Shown piece by piece: positions 15,264 to 24,311 of a stretch of 64,000 nucleotides of DNA. The DNA is from an uncultured Spirochaetales bacterium (GTDB lineage: Bacteria; Spirochaetota; Spirochaetia; Sphaerochaetales; Sphaerochaetaceae): contig CASFZR010000001.1 in the NCBI GenBank assembly GCA_949299185.1, positions 124,001 through 188,000 on the forward strand, in the 5' to 3' direction. The first letter of the stretch is position 1. Every line of letters starts with the position of its first letter. The notes beneath the pieces are model-generated. The model searched no databases. It was not told the origin of the DNA and saw only the letters and a list, made by a program, of their open reading frames with translations. Made by a program: the position numbers and the translations under genes.

Positions 15264-16985
15264 ATGGATTTTACCGAGAAGATGAAGGATGATATCCTTG
15301 CCCAGGCTAGGGAATATATCGATGCTGAGACCGATGCCGTGTTCAAGGACGAGGTCGAGGCTGCCATCGAGATGGAGGATTGGGATGGCCTCTATGATCG
15401 TTTCTACACATCGCTTGCCTTCGGAACGGCTGGAATGCGCGGCGTCATCGGCGGTGGCACAAACAGGATAAACACATACATGGTGCGGAAGGTATCGCAG
15501 GGTCTTGCCCAGTACCTCCTTTCCGCCGTTTCCGAGCCTTCCACGGTCATTGCCTATGATTCCAGGCTCTTCTCCAAGGAGTTCGCTCTCTCTGCCGCGT
15601 GCGTGCTTGCCGCTAACGGTGTGAAGGTCTATCTCTATGATACGCTTCATCCGGTCCCGATGCTCTCGTTCGCGGTGCGCTACCTCAAGGCTACCTCGGG
15701 AATCGTCATCACCGCTTCCCATAATCCATCGAAGTACAATGGCTACAAGGTCTACTGGTCCGATGGCGGGCAGGTCACGCCCCCGCATGATATCGGGATA
15801 GCCAATCTCGCCAACGCAGTAACCCCTGACAAGATCCACGATATGACAGAGGGCGAGGCGAGGAGGAGCGGCAGGCTTGTCTCCGTGCCAGATGATGTTG
15901 ATAACGCGTACTATGAGATGGTGATCTCATCGCTGCGACGCCCTGAGCTGGTCAAGGGCTCGGATATCATGGTGGCGTATACGCCGCTCCATGGCTCAGG
16001 AAACGTTCCTGTGCGCCATATGCTCTCGACCCTTGGCATCAAATGCTCGGTCGTCAAGGAGCAGGAGGCTCCGGATGGCAGCTTCCCGACCGTGAAGCTT
16101 CCTAACCCAGAGAGCGCGGAGGCCATGCAGCGCGTCATAGCGCTTGCCAAGGAGATCAAGGCAGATATCGTCCTGGGAACCGATCCCGATGCCGATAGGC
16201 TGGGAATCGCTATTCCTACCGACAGCTCCAAGACCGATTACCTTCTACTCACGGGAAACCAGATAGCTACCCTGCTTGTCGATTACCTGCTCTCGACGGC
16301 GAAGGAGCTTAAGGCCAAGGAAGGCATACCGTTCGTGGCCAAGAGCCTCGTCACTACCGATATCGTCAGGAAGATAGCGGAGAAGAACGGTGGAGAGTGC
16401 AAGGACGTGCTTACTGGTTTCAAGTACATCGCTGAGGAGATCGAGGGGATCGAGAGCGGCAGGAATCCTGGCCGTTACTTCCTCTTCGGCTGCGAAGAAA
16501 GCTATGGCTTCCTCACCGTTCCTTCGGTACATGACAAGGATGCCGTCTCCTCGTCTGTGGCCGCGGTTGAGATGATGTGCTACTACGCCTCCATCGGCAA
16601 GACGCTGCAGCAGAGGCTTGATGAGATCTATGCTGAGTATGGCTACTCCACCGAGGTGGTATTCTCCAACGAGTTCGATGGCGCCGAGGGCAAGGAGAAG
16701 ATGAAGGGTATCATGGCATCCCTCAGGTCGCTCTCTGCAGGAGCGAAGCTTGCAGGCCGCACGATAGAGAGCATGGAGGACCTCTTGAACGAGGGAACGG
16801 GCTTCCCGAAGTCCGATGTCGTGATCTTCCGCTTCAAGAGCGGTGAGAAGCTCGTCGTCCGTCCTTCAGGCACTGAGCCTAAGATCAAGTACTATCTCTT
16901 CCTTACGGAGGGAAAGGGAGGAAGGAAGGCCCTTGAGGAAGGCAAGGCAGGAATCAAGGAGGAGTTCGTCAAGGCTCTGTCCTGA
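15264..16985 (+). CDS. pgm: Phosphoglucomutase/phosphomannomutase
   Basis: Alpha-D-phosphohexomutase interconverting hexose 1- and 6-phosphates. The active-site phosphoserine loop TASHNPSKYNGYKVY, the Mg2+ loop GTDPDADRLG, the sugar-binding GCEESYG and the phosphate-binding RPSGTEPKIKYY are all present in the usual order. The 573-aa length matches the PGM2/PgcA-like group. AGGAGG is placed seven bases before the ATG, and an intrinsic terminator follows. Confidence 0.94.
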   Translation: MDFTEKMKDDILAQAREYIDAETDAVFKDEVEAAIEMEDWDGLYDRFYTSLAFGTAGMRGVIGGGTNRINTYMVRKVSQGLAQYLLSAVSEPSTVIAYDSRLFSKEFALSAACVLAANGVKVYLYDTLHPVPMLSFAVRYLKATSGIVITASHNPSKYNGYKVYWSDGGQVTPPHDIGIANLANAVTPDKIHDMTEGEARRSGRLVSVPDDVDNAYYEMVISSLRRPELVKGSDIMVAYTPLHGSGNVPVRHMLSTLGIKCSVVKEQEAPDGSFPTVKLPNPESAEAMQRVIALAKEIKADIVLGTDPDADRLGIAIPTDSSKTDYLLLTGNQIATLLVDYLLSTAKELKAKEGIPFVAKSLVTTDIVRKIAEKNGGECKDVLTGFKYIAEEIEGIESGRNPGRYFLFGCEESYGFLTVPSVHDKDAVSSSVAAVEMMCYYASIGKTLQQRLDEIYAEYGYSTEVVFSNEFDGAEGKEKMKGIMASLRSLSAGAKLAGRTIESMEDLLNEGTGFPKSDVVIFRFKSGEKLVVRPSGTEPKIKYYLFLTEGKGGRKALEEGKAGIKEEFVKALS

Positions 16986-17004
16986 TCCATCCCCATCCCG
17001 TATG

Positions 17005-17036
17005 ACGCCGTAGGAATCCTGCGGCGTCTTGTTTTC
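17005..17036 (+). terminator. pgm terminator
   Basis: GACGCCG (17005-17011), an 11-base loop, CGGCGTC (17023-17029), then TTGTTTT. It starts about 20 bases after the pgm stop. Confidence 0.8.
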
Positions 17037-17084
17037 TCAGGAGCCTAGGTTGGCACAAGAAGGGGGCTAGGGCGTATATAGGTT

Positions 17085-18380
17085 ATGTACGCCTTTGCCG
17101 TGACCGTGCTGATATATCTCAACCATGCCATGCCGTGGACTCTGGCGCGTCCTCTTCTCTTCCTGCCTATTGCCGCGCTCTGCATATTGGTGCTGGTTCC
17201 ACGAAACGTGGAGACGGCCCTGGAGCTTCTGTTCATCATCCTGCTTGCCTATGTGCTTTCTGCCGCATCCCTCTCTTCCATCGTCTCGATAGGGATTGAT
17301 GCCGAGGATGTCGTGGCTCTATATGGGCGGGTCTCCCAGGACAGCGTGCAGCGCAAGGGCCGTAGCATCGGCCTACGTCTGGATATAGCCGCCGCGGAGG
17401 ACCGTGCAGGCTCTGTCTTCACAGCCAGGGGATCGATATACGTCATCGCGGAACAGGCTGAGCTTTACCGTGGGGACTGGGTAAGATGCTCGGGACGTAT
17501 CAGCGGCCCGATATTCCTCTCATCCTCAGCCTCTATCATCGAGCGTCCGCTCCTGACAGCCTTCAGGCGTTCCCTCGTCATGGACCTGAAGGATAGGCTT
17601 GGCGGAGCGGGGGAGGCCGGAGAGCTTTCGATGAGGCTGCTTCTTGGCTCAGGCGAGCTTGGCGTATACGGGCTCTCGGATGATGCCCGTTCTGCAGGAC
17701 TGGCCCATGTGCTTGCGCTCTCGGGTATGCACCTGACGATAATAGCTTCCATCCTTTCCGTTCCGCTGAGGTTCCTGGGAAAAGGAACACGACGCATCAT
17801 CATAACGCTCTTCCTCATCTTCTTCTCGTTCCTCTCCGGTTGGCGGCCATCGCTCCTGCGTGCCCTTATCTTCCGGATCCTGCTTGAGCGGAAGACCGGG
17901 CTTGATGAGGCGTTCATCGCCTCTGCGGTAATCCTTTTCGCGGTACAGCCATCCGCTGCCGCTGATCTCGGAGCGGAGTATTCGTTCATCTCCCTTGCCG
18001 CCATATTCCTCCTTTCCAGCCGCATAGACAGGGGCTTGAGGAGCCTCCTGCCGCTTCCCCCTTCCTTCTCGCTCTCCGCCGCCGCGTCGATTGCCGCCTT
18101 GATCTTCTCCGTGCCATTGACGCTCTCGGTCTTCGGCAGCTACCAGCTGGGGGCCATCGTTACATCGCTTCCGCTTACGGCGATGATCTCGCTGTACATG
18201 GGATTGTCGATAGCTGTGCTTATCATCCCACAGCTCTCACCGCTCCTTGAGGTGGCGTATGCCGTGGTGCGCTGGGCCTTCCGCGTCTCTGCTGTCTTTC
18301 CTGATATCATCTCGCCGCTGCCATATCTCGTGCTGCTTTCCATCTCGCTTCTTCTCATCATCATTGCCCGTAATCAGTGA
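17085..18380 (+). CDS. comEC: ComEC/Rec2-family DNA-uptake channel, short form
   Basis: Integral membrane protein with the competence domain signature GLAHVLALSGMHLTII and at least eight hydrophobic segments. ComEC conducts single-stranded DNA across the inner membrane during transformation. The 431-aa protein has an N-terminal OB-like region (residues 75-145) and the competence membrane domain, but it stops before the C-terminal metallo-beta-lactamase domain present in long ComEC proteins. No other competence gene is nearby. The 3' end carries the ksgA promoter. Whether it imports DNA is unknown. Confidence 0.85.
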   Translation: MYAFAVTVLIYLNHAMPWTLARPLLFLPIAALCILVLVPRNVETALELLFIILLAYVLSAASLSSIVSIGIDAEDVVALYGRVSQDSVQRKGRSIGLRLDIAAAEDRAGSVFTARGSIYVIAEQAELYRGDWVRCSGRISGPIFLSSSASIIERPLLTAFRRSLVMDLKDRLGGAGEAGELSMRLLLGSGELGVYGLSDDARSAGLAHVLALSGMHLTIIASILSVPLRFLGKGTRRIIITLFLIFFSFLSGWRPSLLRALIFRILLERKTGLDEAFIASAVILFAVQPSAAADLGAEYSFISLAAIFLLSSRIDRGLRSLLPLPPSFSLSAAASIAALIFSVPLTLSVFGSYQLGAIVTSLPLTAMISLYMGLSIAVLIIPQLSPLLEVAYAVVRWAFRVSAVFPDIISPLPYLVLLSISLLLIIIARNQ

Positions 18381-18392
18381 GTCTGCTATCCT
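18364..18392 (+). promoter_or_regulatory. ksgA promoter inside comEC end
   Basis: TTGCCC (18364-18369), 17 bases, TATCCT (18387-18392) preceded by TGC. The ksgA ATG lies seven bases after the -10, with no Shine-Dalgarno, so the transcript should be leaderless or nearly so. The same TTGCCC -35 occurs at 53711. Confidence 0.55.
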
Positions 18393-18399
18393 CTGTGTC

Positions 18400-19257
18400 A
18401 TGTGGAGCCTCAACTACAGCAGCATCAGCGAGATATCAAGCATACTGTCATCCCATGGCCTTGCCATGTCCAAGAAGTTCGGTCAGAACTTCCTCATATC
18501 CCCTGATGCTCGTGATCGTATCGTATCCCTCATTAAGCCGGAGAAGGGCATGGATATCTGGGAGATCGGCCCTGGCCTAGGTGCGATAACCCACCTTCTC
18601 ATCCGTTCCGGTGCCTCTGTGACGGCCTTCGAGATCGATCATGGCTTTGCTTCCATACTCCGCGATGAGGCTTTCGCCGATGAGGACTTCACCCTTGTGG
18701 AGGGAGATGCGCTGGATACGCTCTTCGGAATGGAGATGGTTCCAGACAGGGTCGTGGGTAATCTGCCTTATAATGTCGGCTCGCAGATAATCGGCCGTAT
18801 GATAGAGCGCTCCGTACTGCCGCAGATGATGGTGTTCACGCTGCAGAAGGAGGTCGGGGAGCGTATGACGAGCGGTCCCGGCGATGAGGAGTACTCATCA
18901 TTCTCCATCCTTACGCAGATCGACTATGATAATGCCATCGCCTTCACGATAGGCCCTGGCTCATTCTATCCTGCCCCTAACGTGGAGAGCGCCGTAGTGC
19001 TGATGAGGCGCAAGGAGAAGAGCCTTGTTGACGCATCAGATCGTGACCTCTTCATCCGCATGGTCAGGGCGCTTTTCGCGAAGAGGCGCAAGACGATCCG
19101 CAACAATCTCCTTACATCTCAGTTCGCTGCCATTGGTAAGGAATGCATCGAGAGGGCGTTCGCTGAAGCGGGACTCACGGGTAGTGAGCGTGCTGAGGTT
19201 CTTCCCTTCGAGACCCTTGTCAACCTGATGGTGGCTCTAAAGGGTATTCGGCAGTGA
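18400..19257 (+). CDS. ksgA: 16S rRNA (adenine1518/1519-N6,N6)-dimethyltransferase
   Basis: Dimethylates two adjacent adenines near the 16S rRNA 3' end, a late step of 30S assembly. Motifs: KKFGQNFL at the start of the fold, SAM motif WEIGPGLGAITHLLI, acidic loop FEIDHG, and the catalytic NLPYNVGSQI. The C-terminal helical domain ends the 285-aa chain. ATG at 18400 fits the family length; the frame is open upstream only because it overlaps comEC. Translation probably begins on a leaderless mRNA (see the promoter entry). Confidence 0.94.
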   Translation: MWSLNYSSISEISSILSSHGLAMSKKFGQNFLISPDARDRIVSLIKPEKGMDIWEIGPGLGAITHLLIRSGASVTAFEIDHGFASILRDEAFADEDFTLVEGDALDTLFGMEMVPDRVVGNLPYNVGSQIIGRMIERSVLPQMMVFTLQKEVGERMTSGPGDEEYSSFSILTQIDYDNAIAFTIGPGSFYPAPNVESAVVLMRRKEKSLVDASDRDLFIRMVRALFAKRRKTIRNNLLTSQFAAIGKECIERAFAEAGLTGSERAEVLPFETLVNLMVALKGIRQ

Positions 19258-19376
19258 TGCTTATTATATATTATCTTGTTTTGTTATATTAAGATAATAT
19301 GATAATGTCTCGATTATGGAATTTAAGGTCCAGGTATTAGTCATCACCGCTTACTTATGTATTACGGAATAGTAAA

Positions 19377-19403
19377 GACCACCGCCTTCTGGGGACGGTG
19401 GCC
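19377..19403 (-). terminator. pta terminator
   Basis: On the minus strand GGCCACCG pairs with CGGTGGTC (one G-U), loop of 11 bases, followed by TTTACTATT. It lies 18 bases beyond the pta stop and faces the ksgA end. Between it and ksgA (19258-19376) is AT-rich DNA with a weak nine-base dyad TATTATCTT/AAGATAATA and no gene. Confidence 0.6.
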
Positions 19404-19420
19404 TTATTGGCGAAGCTGGA

Positions 19421-20422
19421 TCAGTTGGCTGCGGCCTGTGCGAGCGTAATCGCGGCCGTGACCACGATATCATCCTCGGAACATCCTCTGGAGAGGTCTG
19501 ATACAGGCTTTGCGAAGCCCTGGAGGATCGGGCCATAGGCCTCTGCCCCGGCGAAGCGCTGAACGAGCTTGTAGCCGATGTTTCCTGCCTGGAGATCGGG
19601 GAATACGAGGGTGTTCGCATGGCCTGCGACATCTGAGCCTGGAGCCTTGAGCGATGCTACGCTCTGCACGATAGAGGCATCGAGCTGAAGCTCTCCATCG
19701 ACCTTAAGCTCAGGAGCCTTCTCCTTGATGATCGCCAGGGCTGCCGTGACCTTATCGATAAGCTCGCCCTTTGCCGATCCCTTTGTCGAGTATGAGAGAA
19801 GCGATACGATCGGCTCCGCGCCAAGGAAGATGCGGCAGCTGTTCGCCGCTTCAGTCGCGATATCAGCAAGCTGTTCAGAGGTCGGGTTCGGGATCGTCGC
19901 GCAGTCTGCGAAGATGAGCGAGCCGTTCACGCCATACTGGGCCTTGTCCGTTGCCATGACGAAGCAGGAGGATGCGTTCTTGACGCCTGGCTTCGTCTTG
20001 ATGATGGTGAGGGCGGCACGGAGGACATTCGCCGTAGTGGACTCTGCGCCTGCTACCATCGCGTCTGCGTATCCGAGATGTACGAGCATCGCACCCCACC
20101 TGAGCGGATCGAGGATATCCGTGGCGGCCTGCTCCTCGGTCATGCCCTTGTGCTTTCTCAGCTCATAGTACTCATGGGCGAACTCCGCCTTCCTTTCGCT
20201 GGTGGCGGGATCGCTGATCTCTATGCCGGTGAGGTCGACTCCAAGCTTCTCCGCATTGGCCTTTACCTCCTCGGTCCTTCCCACGAGCATCACCGATGAT
20301 GCGATACCCTGATCGACGATCATCCTCGCGGCCCTTACGGTCCTAGGCTCAAGACCTTCAGGAAGCACGAGATTCTTATTGGCGGCCTTTGCCAGTCCCT
20401 TCATTTTCTCTGCAAATGTCAT
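19421..20422 (-). CDS. pta: Phosphate acetyltransferase
   Basis: Converts acetyl-CoA and phosphate to acetyl phosphate and CoA, giving ATP through acetate kinase during fermentation. The 333-aa single-domain protein has family motifs at the N-terminus (LVLPEGLEPRTVRAARM), ADAMVAGAESTTANVLRA and the C-terminal NTLVFPDLQAGNIGYKLVQRFAGAEAYGP region. ATG at 20422 is preferred over one nine codons upstream because GAGGAG lies five bases before it. It lacks the N-terminal regulatory domain of enterobacterial Pta. ackA is not in the window. Confidence 0.95.
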   Translation of the reverse strand: MTFAEKMKGLAKAANKNLVLPEGLEPRTVRAARMIVDQGIASSVMLVGRTEEVKANAEKLGVDLTGIEISDPATSERKAEFAHEYYELRKHKGMTEEQAATDILDPLRWGAMLVHLGYADAMVAGAESTTANVLRAALTIIKTKPGVKNASSCFVMATDKAQYGVNGSLIFADCATIPNPTSEQLADIATEAANSCRIFLGAEPIVSLLSYSTKGSAKGELIDKVTAALAIIKEKAPELKVDGELQLDASIVQSVASLKAPGSDVAGHANTLVFPDLQAGNIGYKLVQRFAGAEAYGPILQGFAKPVSDLSRGCSEDDIVVTAAITLAQAAAN

Positions 20423-20456
20423 AGTCACTCCTCGGATTTCACAATCCATCTATAAG

Positions 20457-20485
20457 ATAATACCGCCTTCTCTTCCATTGTTGAA
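20457..20485 (-). promoter_or_regulatory. pta promoter
   Basis: On the minus strand TTCAAC (20485-20480), 17 bases, TATTAT (20462-20457), about 35 bases before the pta ATG, with a GAGGAG Shine-Dalgarno between. Confidence 0.5.
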
Positions 20486-20531
20486 GCGAAAGGATCGATA
20501 AGAAAGGCTTTTTATGACAGCGATGGTGAGG

Positions 20532-20537
20532 TAAGAT
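20532..20537 (+). promoter_or_regulatory. -10 element abutting the methyltransferase start
   Basis: TAAGAT is followed by exactly six bases and then the ATG at 20544, with no Shine-Dalgarno. Transcription would start at or next to the A of ATG. No convincing -35 was found. Confidence 0.4.
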
Positions 20538-20543
20538 GCTCCT

Positions 20544-21140
20544 ATGAAGGGAATAGGCGGCTTCTATGCGGAAAATGCATCCTGCCCCCATGGCCTGGGC
20601 GGCCGTCTCGTGCTGTCCCTGATGTCCATGCTTCATCGCCCCTTCTGGCGATGGGCTCTCCGGTCGCTGCCTGCCGCTTCTTCCATCCTCGATATAGGAG
20701 GTGGAAGCGGGGGGACTCTCCGCATCCTAGGTTCCCGGTTTCCCCAAGCCTCGTTAACGCTTATTGATCCATCGCCTGTGAGCATCAGCGCTGCAGGACG
20801 TAACAGAAGGATACGCGCCGTTCAGGGAAGGTGTGAGGCTCTTCCCTTTGATGATGAATCATTTGATTTGATAATACTTCTTGATTCGGTATATTATATT
20901 GATATAACGATTGCATTTCCTGAGGTCCTGCGTGTCCTGAAGCCGGGAGGTATGGTAGTCGTCGGCTTCGAGGCGACGGATCCTGATGCGGTGCCGCGCT
21001 GGGCTGCGGATAACGGCGTCGTCGTCAGACGTCCTGAGGACATCGCAAAGGAGATGGAGGGTGCCGGCATTGACGTGCATCTTGTCGAGCGCGGACAGCG
21101 AGCGTGGGCGAGGATTGTTGGCGTGAGGCGTATGTGCTAG
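20544..21140 (+). CDS. Class I SAM-dependent methyltransferase
   Basis: A 198-aa methyltransferase of the UbiE/Methyltransf_11 type. SAM motif I is SILDIGGGSGGTLRILG (about residue 47), motif II LTLIDPS, motif IV DLIILLDSVYYI and the post-motif LRVLKPGGMVVVGFEA. It has an N-terminal FYAENAS segment found in many small-molecule methyltransferases. The substrate cannot be told from sequence. It is divergent from pta and followed 12 bases later by the BspA-like gene, which has its own promoter overlapping the end of this gene. Confidence 0.8.
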   Translation: MKGIGGFYAENASCPHGLGGRLVLSLMSMLHRPFWRWALRSLPAASSILDIGGGSGGTLRILGSRFPQASLTLIDPSPVSISAAGRNRRIRAVQGRCEALPFDDESFDLIILLDSVYYIDITIAFPEVLRVLKPGGMVVVGFEATDPDAVPRWAADNGVVVRRPEDIAKEMEGAGIDVHLVERGQRAWARIVGVRRMC

Positions 21141-21143
21141 CAT
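21115..21143 (+). promoter_or_regulatory. Promoter of the BspA-like gene
   Basis: TTGTTG (21115-21120), 17 bases, TAGCAT (21138-21143) preceded by TGC. The start codon is nine bases beyond the -10, so the predicted 5' leader is only two or three bases and there is no Shine-Dalgarno. Confidence 0.5.
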
Positions 21144-21152
21144 GGTCGCCAT

Positions 21153-22250
21153 ATGAGAGAAGGCGATTGGGATATAAAGAAGATAGGCAAGGACATCTGC
21201 GCCGTGCAGAGATACCTCGGATCGGAGAGCGATGTCATCGTTCCGGATAGGATAGGGGCCTACGTTCCTGTGGAGATCGGGGCCGGATTCCTGAAGAAGA
21301 GCAATAAGGCGGAGACCGTCTCGATTCCTAGGTCCGTTGATTATATCGACCCGGCGGCATTCCAGACGTGGAGGAACGTGAGAGCGGTGAAGGCTGATGG
21401 GCGCAAGCTCAGGTCGAGGGATGGTATCCTCTATGACGGTTCATTCAAAGGCCTTGTCTTCTATCCACCGAAGAGCGACGTGGTGGACTATGAGGCGCCG
21501 GAGACGCTCCGACGCGTTGCTGAAGGAGCCTTCTCTGCTGGAACGCCGCTACGTACGTTCGCCTTCCATGATTCATTCGATGAGTTCTCCGTATCTCCCT
21601 CTGAATGTCCATTCCTTGAGAGCTTCATCGCCTTGAGAGAGGGAGCCCTTTCCGTGCGTGATGCGGTGCTTTTCAAGGGGCGCACGCTGCTCTTCTATCC
21701 TTCTCGCCGTGCCGCAAGCGAGTATTCCATTCCGGATGGTACCGAGGCCATAGCTCCCTCTTCCGAGCCTCTCTTTCCCTCATCGCTCAGGACGCTTCAT
21801 GTCCCGTATTCCCTGAAGAGCGGTCTGGAGGAGAGCGCAAGGGCTGTCGGAGGGATTGATGTGGAGTTCGGCAATCCGCGCTATAAGAGCGTCGATGGCG
21901 TGCTGTTCTCTGCGAAGGATAAGAAGCTCCTGGCGTATCCTGAAGGGAAGGAGGATGACATTTACATGGTACCTAAGGGAACGAGCGCGATAGCCTCCCA
22001 TGCGTTCTATGGGGCCAAGGCACGCACCGTCATCCTTCCTTCATCGGTAGTACATATAGAGGCCGAGGCCTTCGCCTCATCCCAGATCGAGAGCCTCGTG
22101 ATACCCATGACCGTCATGGATATGGATATCCGTGCGCTGTACGGGATGGATTGCATCAGAAGCGTATATGTCGAGCCGAGGAGCGTTGCCGACGTCTATC
22201 TCTCGGGTAGCTTCCTCTCCGATAAGGCGAGATATATCGGATCGGTGTAG
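21153..22250 (+). CDS. BspA-type leucine-rich repeat protein, cytoplasmic
   Basis: A 365-aa protein with degenerate BspA/TpLRR (LRR_5) repeats. The module DGxLxxxxxxxLxxYP occurs three times (DGILYDGSFKGLVFYP, DAVLFKGRTLLFYP, DGVLFSAKDKKLLAYP), followed by AF-x-VxxxxxPxSVxxIEAEAF units. BspA-like proteins in oral spirochaetes and Bacteroidetes are usually secreted adhesins, but this one has no signal peptide or lipobox and so should stay in the cytoplasm. Function unknown. It is preceded by a near-leaderless promoter. Confidence 0.7.
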   Translation: MREGDWDIKKIGKDICAVQRYLGSESDVIVPDRIGAYVPVEIGAGFLKKSNKAETVSIPRSVDYIDPAAFQTWRNVRAVKADGRKLRSRDGILYDGSFKGLVFYPPKSDVVDYEAPETLRRVAEGAFSAGTPLRTFAFHDSFDEFSVSPSECPFLESFIALREGALSVRDAVLFKGRTLLFYPSRRAASEYSIPDGTEAIAPSSEPLFPSSLRTLHVPYSLKSGLEESARAVGGIDVEFGNPRYKSVDGVLFSAKDKKLLAYPEGKEDDIYMVPKGTSAIASHAFYGAKARTVILPSSVVHIEAEAFASSQIESLVIPMTVMDMDIRALYGMDCIRSVYVEPRSVADVYLSGSFLSDKARYIGSV

Positions 22251-22293
22251 CCGGCGATTGATTCGCCCTCTGAAAGCGGATATCCTCAGACAC

Positions 22294-23028
22294 ATGTTTG
22301 TCGGGGTATATGGACTTGGTAGATTCGGTTCCTTCTGGGCATCGTGCCTTGCCGCATCTGGATGCCGCGTGGCCGCTTACTCTCGCAGCGAGCATCCTCT
22401 TCCTCTTGGAGTGGAGAGGGGGAGCGAGGATGAGGTGCTTAATGCCGATGTCCTCTTCTTCGCTGTCTCGATATCATCATTCGAGGCCGTGCTTGAGCGT
22501 GTGGGGGATAAGATCGGCAAGGATACCATCGTGATGGATACCTGCTCCGTGAAGATATATCCTGCAAGATGGATGAAGGAGCATATCCCCTCTGACAGGT
22601 ATATGATAGCGACCCACCCGATGTTCGGCCCTGATTCAGGAGCCGCGGGGATAAATGGATTGCCTCTCGTGATGTGCCCTATCTCCCCGAAGGAGGATGA
22701 ACGCTATCTGAGGATGAAGGAGCTTTTCCTCTCCATGGGGCTTGATGTGCTTGAGATGAGCGCGGAGAAGCATGATGAGGAGGCCGCATACTCGCAGGGC
22801 GTGACGCACTTCGTCGGCCGCACGCTCAGCGCGATGGGCATGAAGCCTACGCCGATAGCCACGAAGGGATACCGCTCGCTTATGACGATCGTCGAACAGA
22901 CCTGCAATGACCCTATACAGCTCTTCTATGACCTGCAGCGGTACAATCCGTATGCCAAGGAGATGAGGCTCTCGCTTCAGGTCGCGATAGAGAAGGTCCT
23001 GAACGCGCTCAGGAGGGAAGAGGGTTGA
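22294..23028 (+). CDS. tyrA: Prephenate dehydrogenase-like (TyrA family)
   Basis: A 244-aa NAD(P)-dependent dehydrogenase. The Rossmann motif GVYGLGRFGSFWA is at the start, the prephenate-dehydrogenase hallmarks DTCSVKIYP and THPMFGPDSG are present, and the C-terminal part is helical (HFVGRTLSAMG). Most similar to TyrA/arogenate dehydrogenase, which makes 4-hydroxyphenylpyruvate or tyrosine. It is shorter than bifunctional TyrA and has no chorismate mutase or ACT domain. ATG at 22294 is chosen because it opens directly on the NAD-binding strand. The stop overlaps the mtaB start. Confidence 0.85.
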   Translation: MFVGVYGLGRFGSFWASCLAASGCRVAAYSRSEHPLPLGVERGSEDEVLNADVLFFAVSISSFEAVLERVGDKIGKDTIVMDTCSVKIYPARWMKEHIPSDRYMIATHPMFGPDSGAAGINGLPLVMCPISPKEDERYLRMKELFLSMGLDVLEMSAEKHDEEAAYSQGVTHFVGRTLSAMGMKPTPIATKGYRSLMTIVEQTCNDPIQLFYDLQRYNPYAKEMRLSLQVAIEKVLNALRREEG

Positions 23029-24311
23029 ACGTCTCGATCTATACCCTTGGCTGCAGGCTCAATCAGGCTGAGAGCGAGGCTATCGCGGAACGCTTCAAGA
23101 ACGAGGGCTTCTCCGTGACAGGCCCGGCGGATGCCGATCTTGTCATCGTCAATTCCTGTACCGTTACCTCGAAGGCCGAGCAGAAGGCAAGAAGGGTCAT
23201 CAGGCTCTTTGCGAAGAGCGCGGAGGTCATAGTCACCGGCTGCTATGCGGAGCTTGAGCGCGATGAGGTCTCTTCGCTCTCTGATAGGGTGACGGTGTTC
23301 TCCCTGCGTGAGAAAGCGTCGCTCTTAGCGCTTCCTGCCCATCTCAGGACAGCGCTTGGTGCGGGTCTCTCACTGCATGATGCCGTGCGTTCGTTCTCAT
23401 TCCGTTCCGATGATTCCTTCGCTTTCGACGCCTCATCGTTCCAGTATCATTCGAGGGCATACCTCAAGGTGCAGGATGGCTGTGATAACCACTGCGGCTA
23501 TTGCCGTACCACGATCGCGCGCGGGCCTTCTGTATCGCTTGATGCCGATACGGTCGTGGAAAGGGCTCTGAGGATAGAGGCGGAGGGCTTCCACGAGATA
23601 ATGCTTACCGGGGTCAATCTCACGATGTATGACCATGAGGGAGATGGGCTGGGAGGCCTTGTGGAGAAGCTGCTCCTGCGGCTTGGAAGCGGCATGAGGA
23701 TACGTCTTTCCTCGATGGAGCCCGATCATGTGGATGACCGTCTTCTCGATACTCTCTCTGACCGAAGGATGCAGCCTCATTTCCATATTCCCATACAGTC
23801 TGCTTCTCCGCGTGTGCTTGAGCGCGTGGGACGGGTGTATCCAATGGAGCATGTGGAGAGGATCATTGAGCGCATGAGGGTGGTGAAGGATGACCCGTTC
23901 ATCGCCTGCGATGTGATAGCCGGCCTTCCCGGAGAGGGCGAGGAGGAGTGGGAGGAGAATTACGCTTTCCTTTCGCGCATCCGCTTTGCCGCGATGCATG
24001 TCTTTCCCTATTCGCCACGGCCGGGCACGCCGCTCTATGGAGCGCATGACAGGGTGGAGGAGAGGGTGCGCGACCAGCGTGCTGAGCGCCTTCGCCAGCT
24101 TTCCGCGGAGATGGGCATGGAATACCTTTCCCGCCAGCTTGGCAAGGAGGTCGAGGTCCTTGCTGAGGAAGGGATGGAAGGGACGACCGGGAATTACCTC
24201 AAGGCTCGCATGACCCTGCCTGATGGCAAGGCCCCTATACGAGGCCTGATCTACTCCGGTCGTATCGTATCGATAGATCCTGTCACTGTGGAAGTATCTT
24301 CTTTGGCCTGA
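23025..24311 (+). CDS. mtaB: tRNA t6A37 methylthiotransferase MtaB
   Basis: Radical-SAM enzyme adding a methylthio group to t6A at tRNA position 37. The N-terminal MTTase domain has cysteines in YTLGCRLNQAE, NSCTVTSKA and VTGCYAE; the radical-SAM loop is DGCDNHCGYC (CxxxCxxC), followed by an iron-sulfur-dependent barrel and a C-terminal TRAM domain. The 428-aa length is usual. The start is TTG at 23025 with AGGAGG upstream, overlapping the previous stop. Its 3' end overlaps the convergent cysE by 29 bp. Confidence 0.93.
   Translation: MNVSIYTLGCRLNQAESEAIAERFKNEGFSVTGPADADLVIVNSCTVTSKAEQKARRVIRLFAKSAEVIVTGCYAELERDEVSSLSDRVTVFSLREKASLLALPAHLRTALGAGLSLHDAVRSFSFRSDDSFAFDASSFQYHSRAYLKVQDGCDNHCGYCRTTIARGPSVSLDADTVVERALRIEAEGFHEIMLTGVNLTMYDHEGDGLGGLVEKLLLRLGSGMRIRLSSMEPDHVDDRLLDTLSDRRMQPHFHIPIQSASPRVLERVGRVYPMEHVERIIERMRVVKDDPFIACDVIAGLPGEGEEEWEENYAFLSRIRFAAMHVFPYSPRPGTPLYGAHDRVEERVRDQRAERLRQLSAEMGMEYLSRQLGKEVEVLAEEGMEGTTGNYLKARMTLPDGKAPIRGLIYSGRIVSIDPVTVEVSSLA

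Noticed and set aside
19258..19376. AT-rich hairpin TATTATCTT/AAGATAATA after ksgA
   Set aside because: Perfect arms but made only of weak pairs and not followed by a T-run, so it is not called as a terminator.
24283..24311. 29-bp overlap of convergent mtaB and cysE as a regulatory antisense region
   Set aside because: Short tail-to-tail overlaps are common in this compact genome; no supporting signal.
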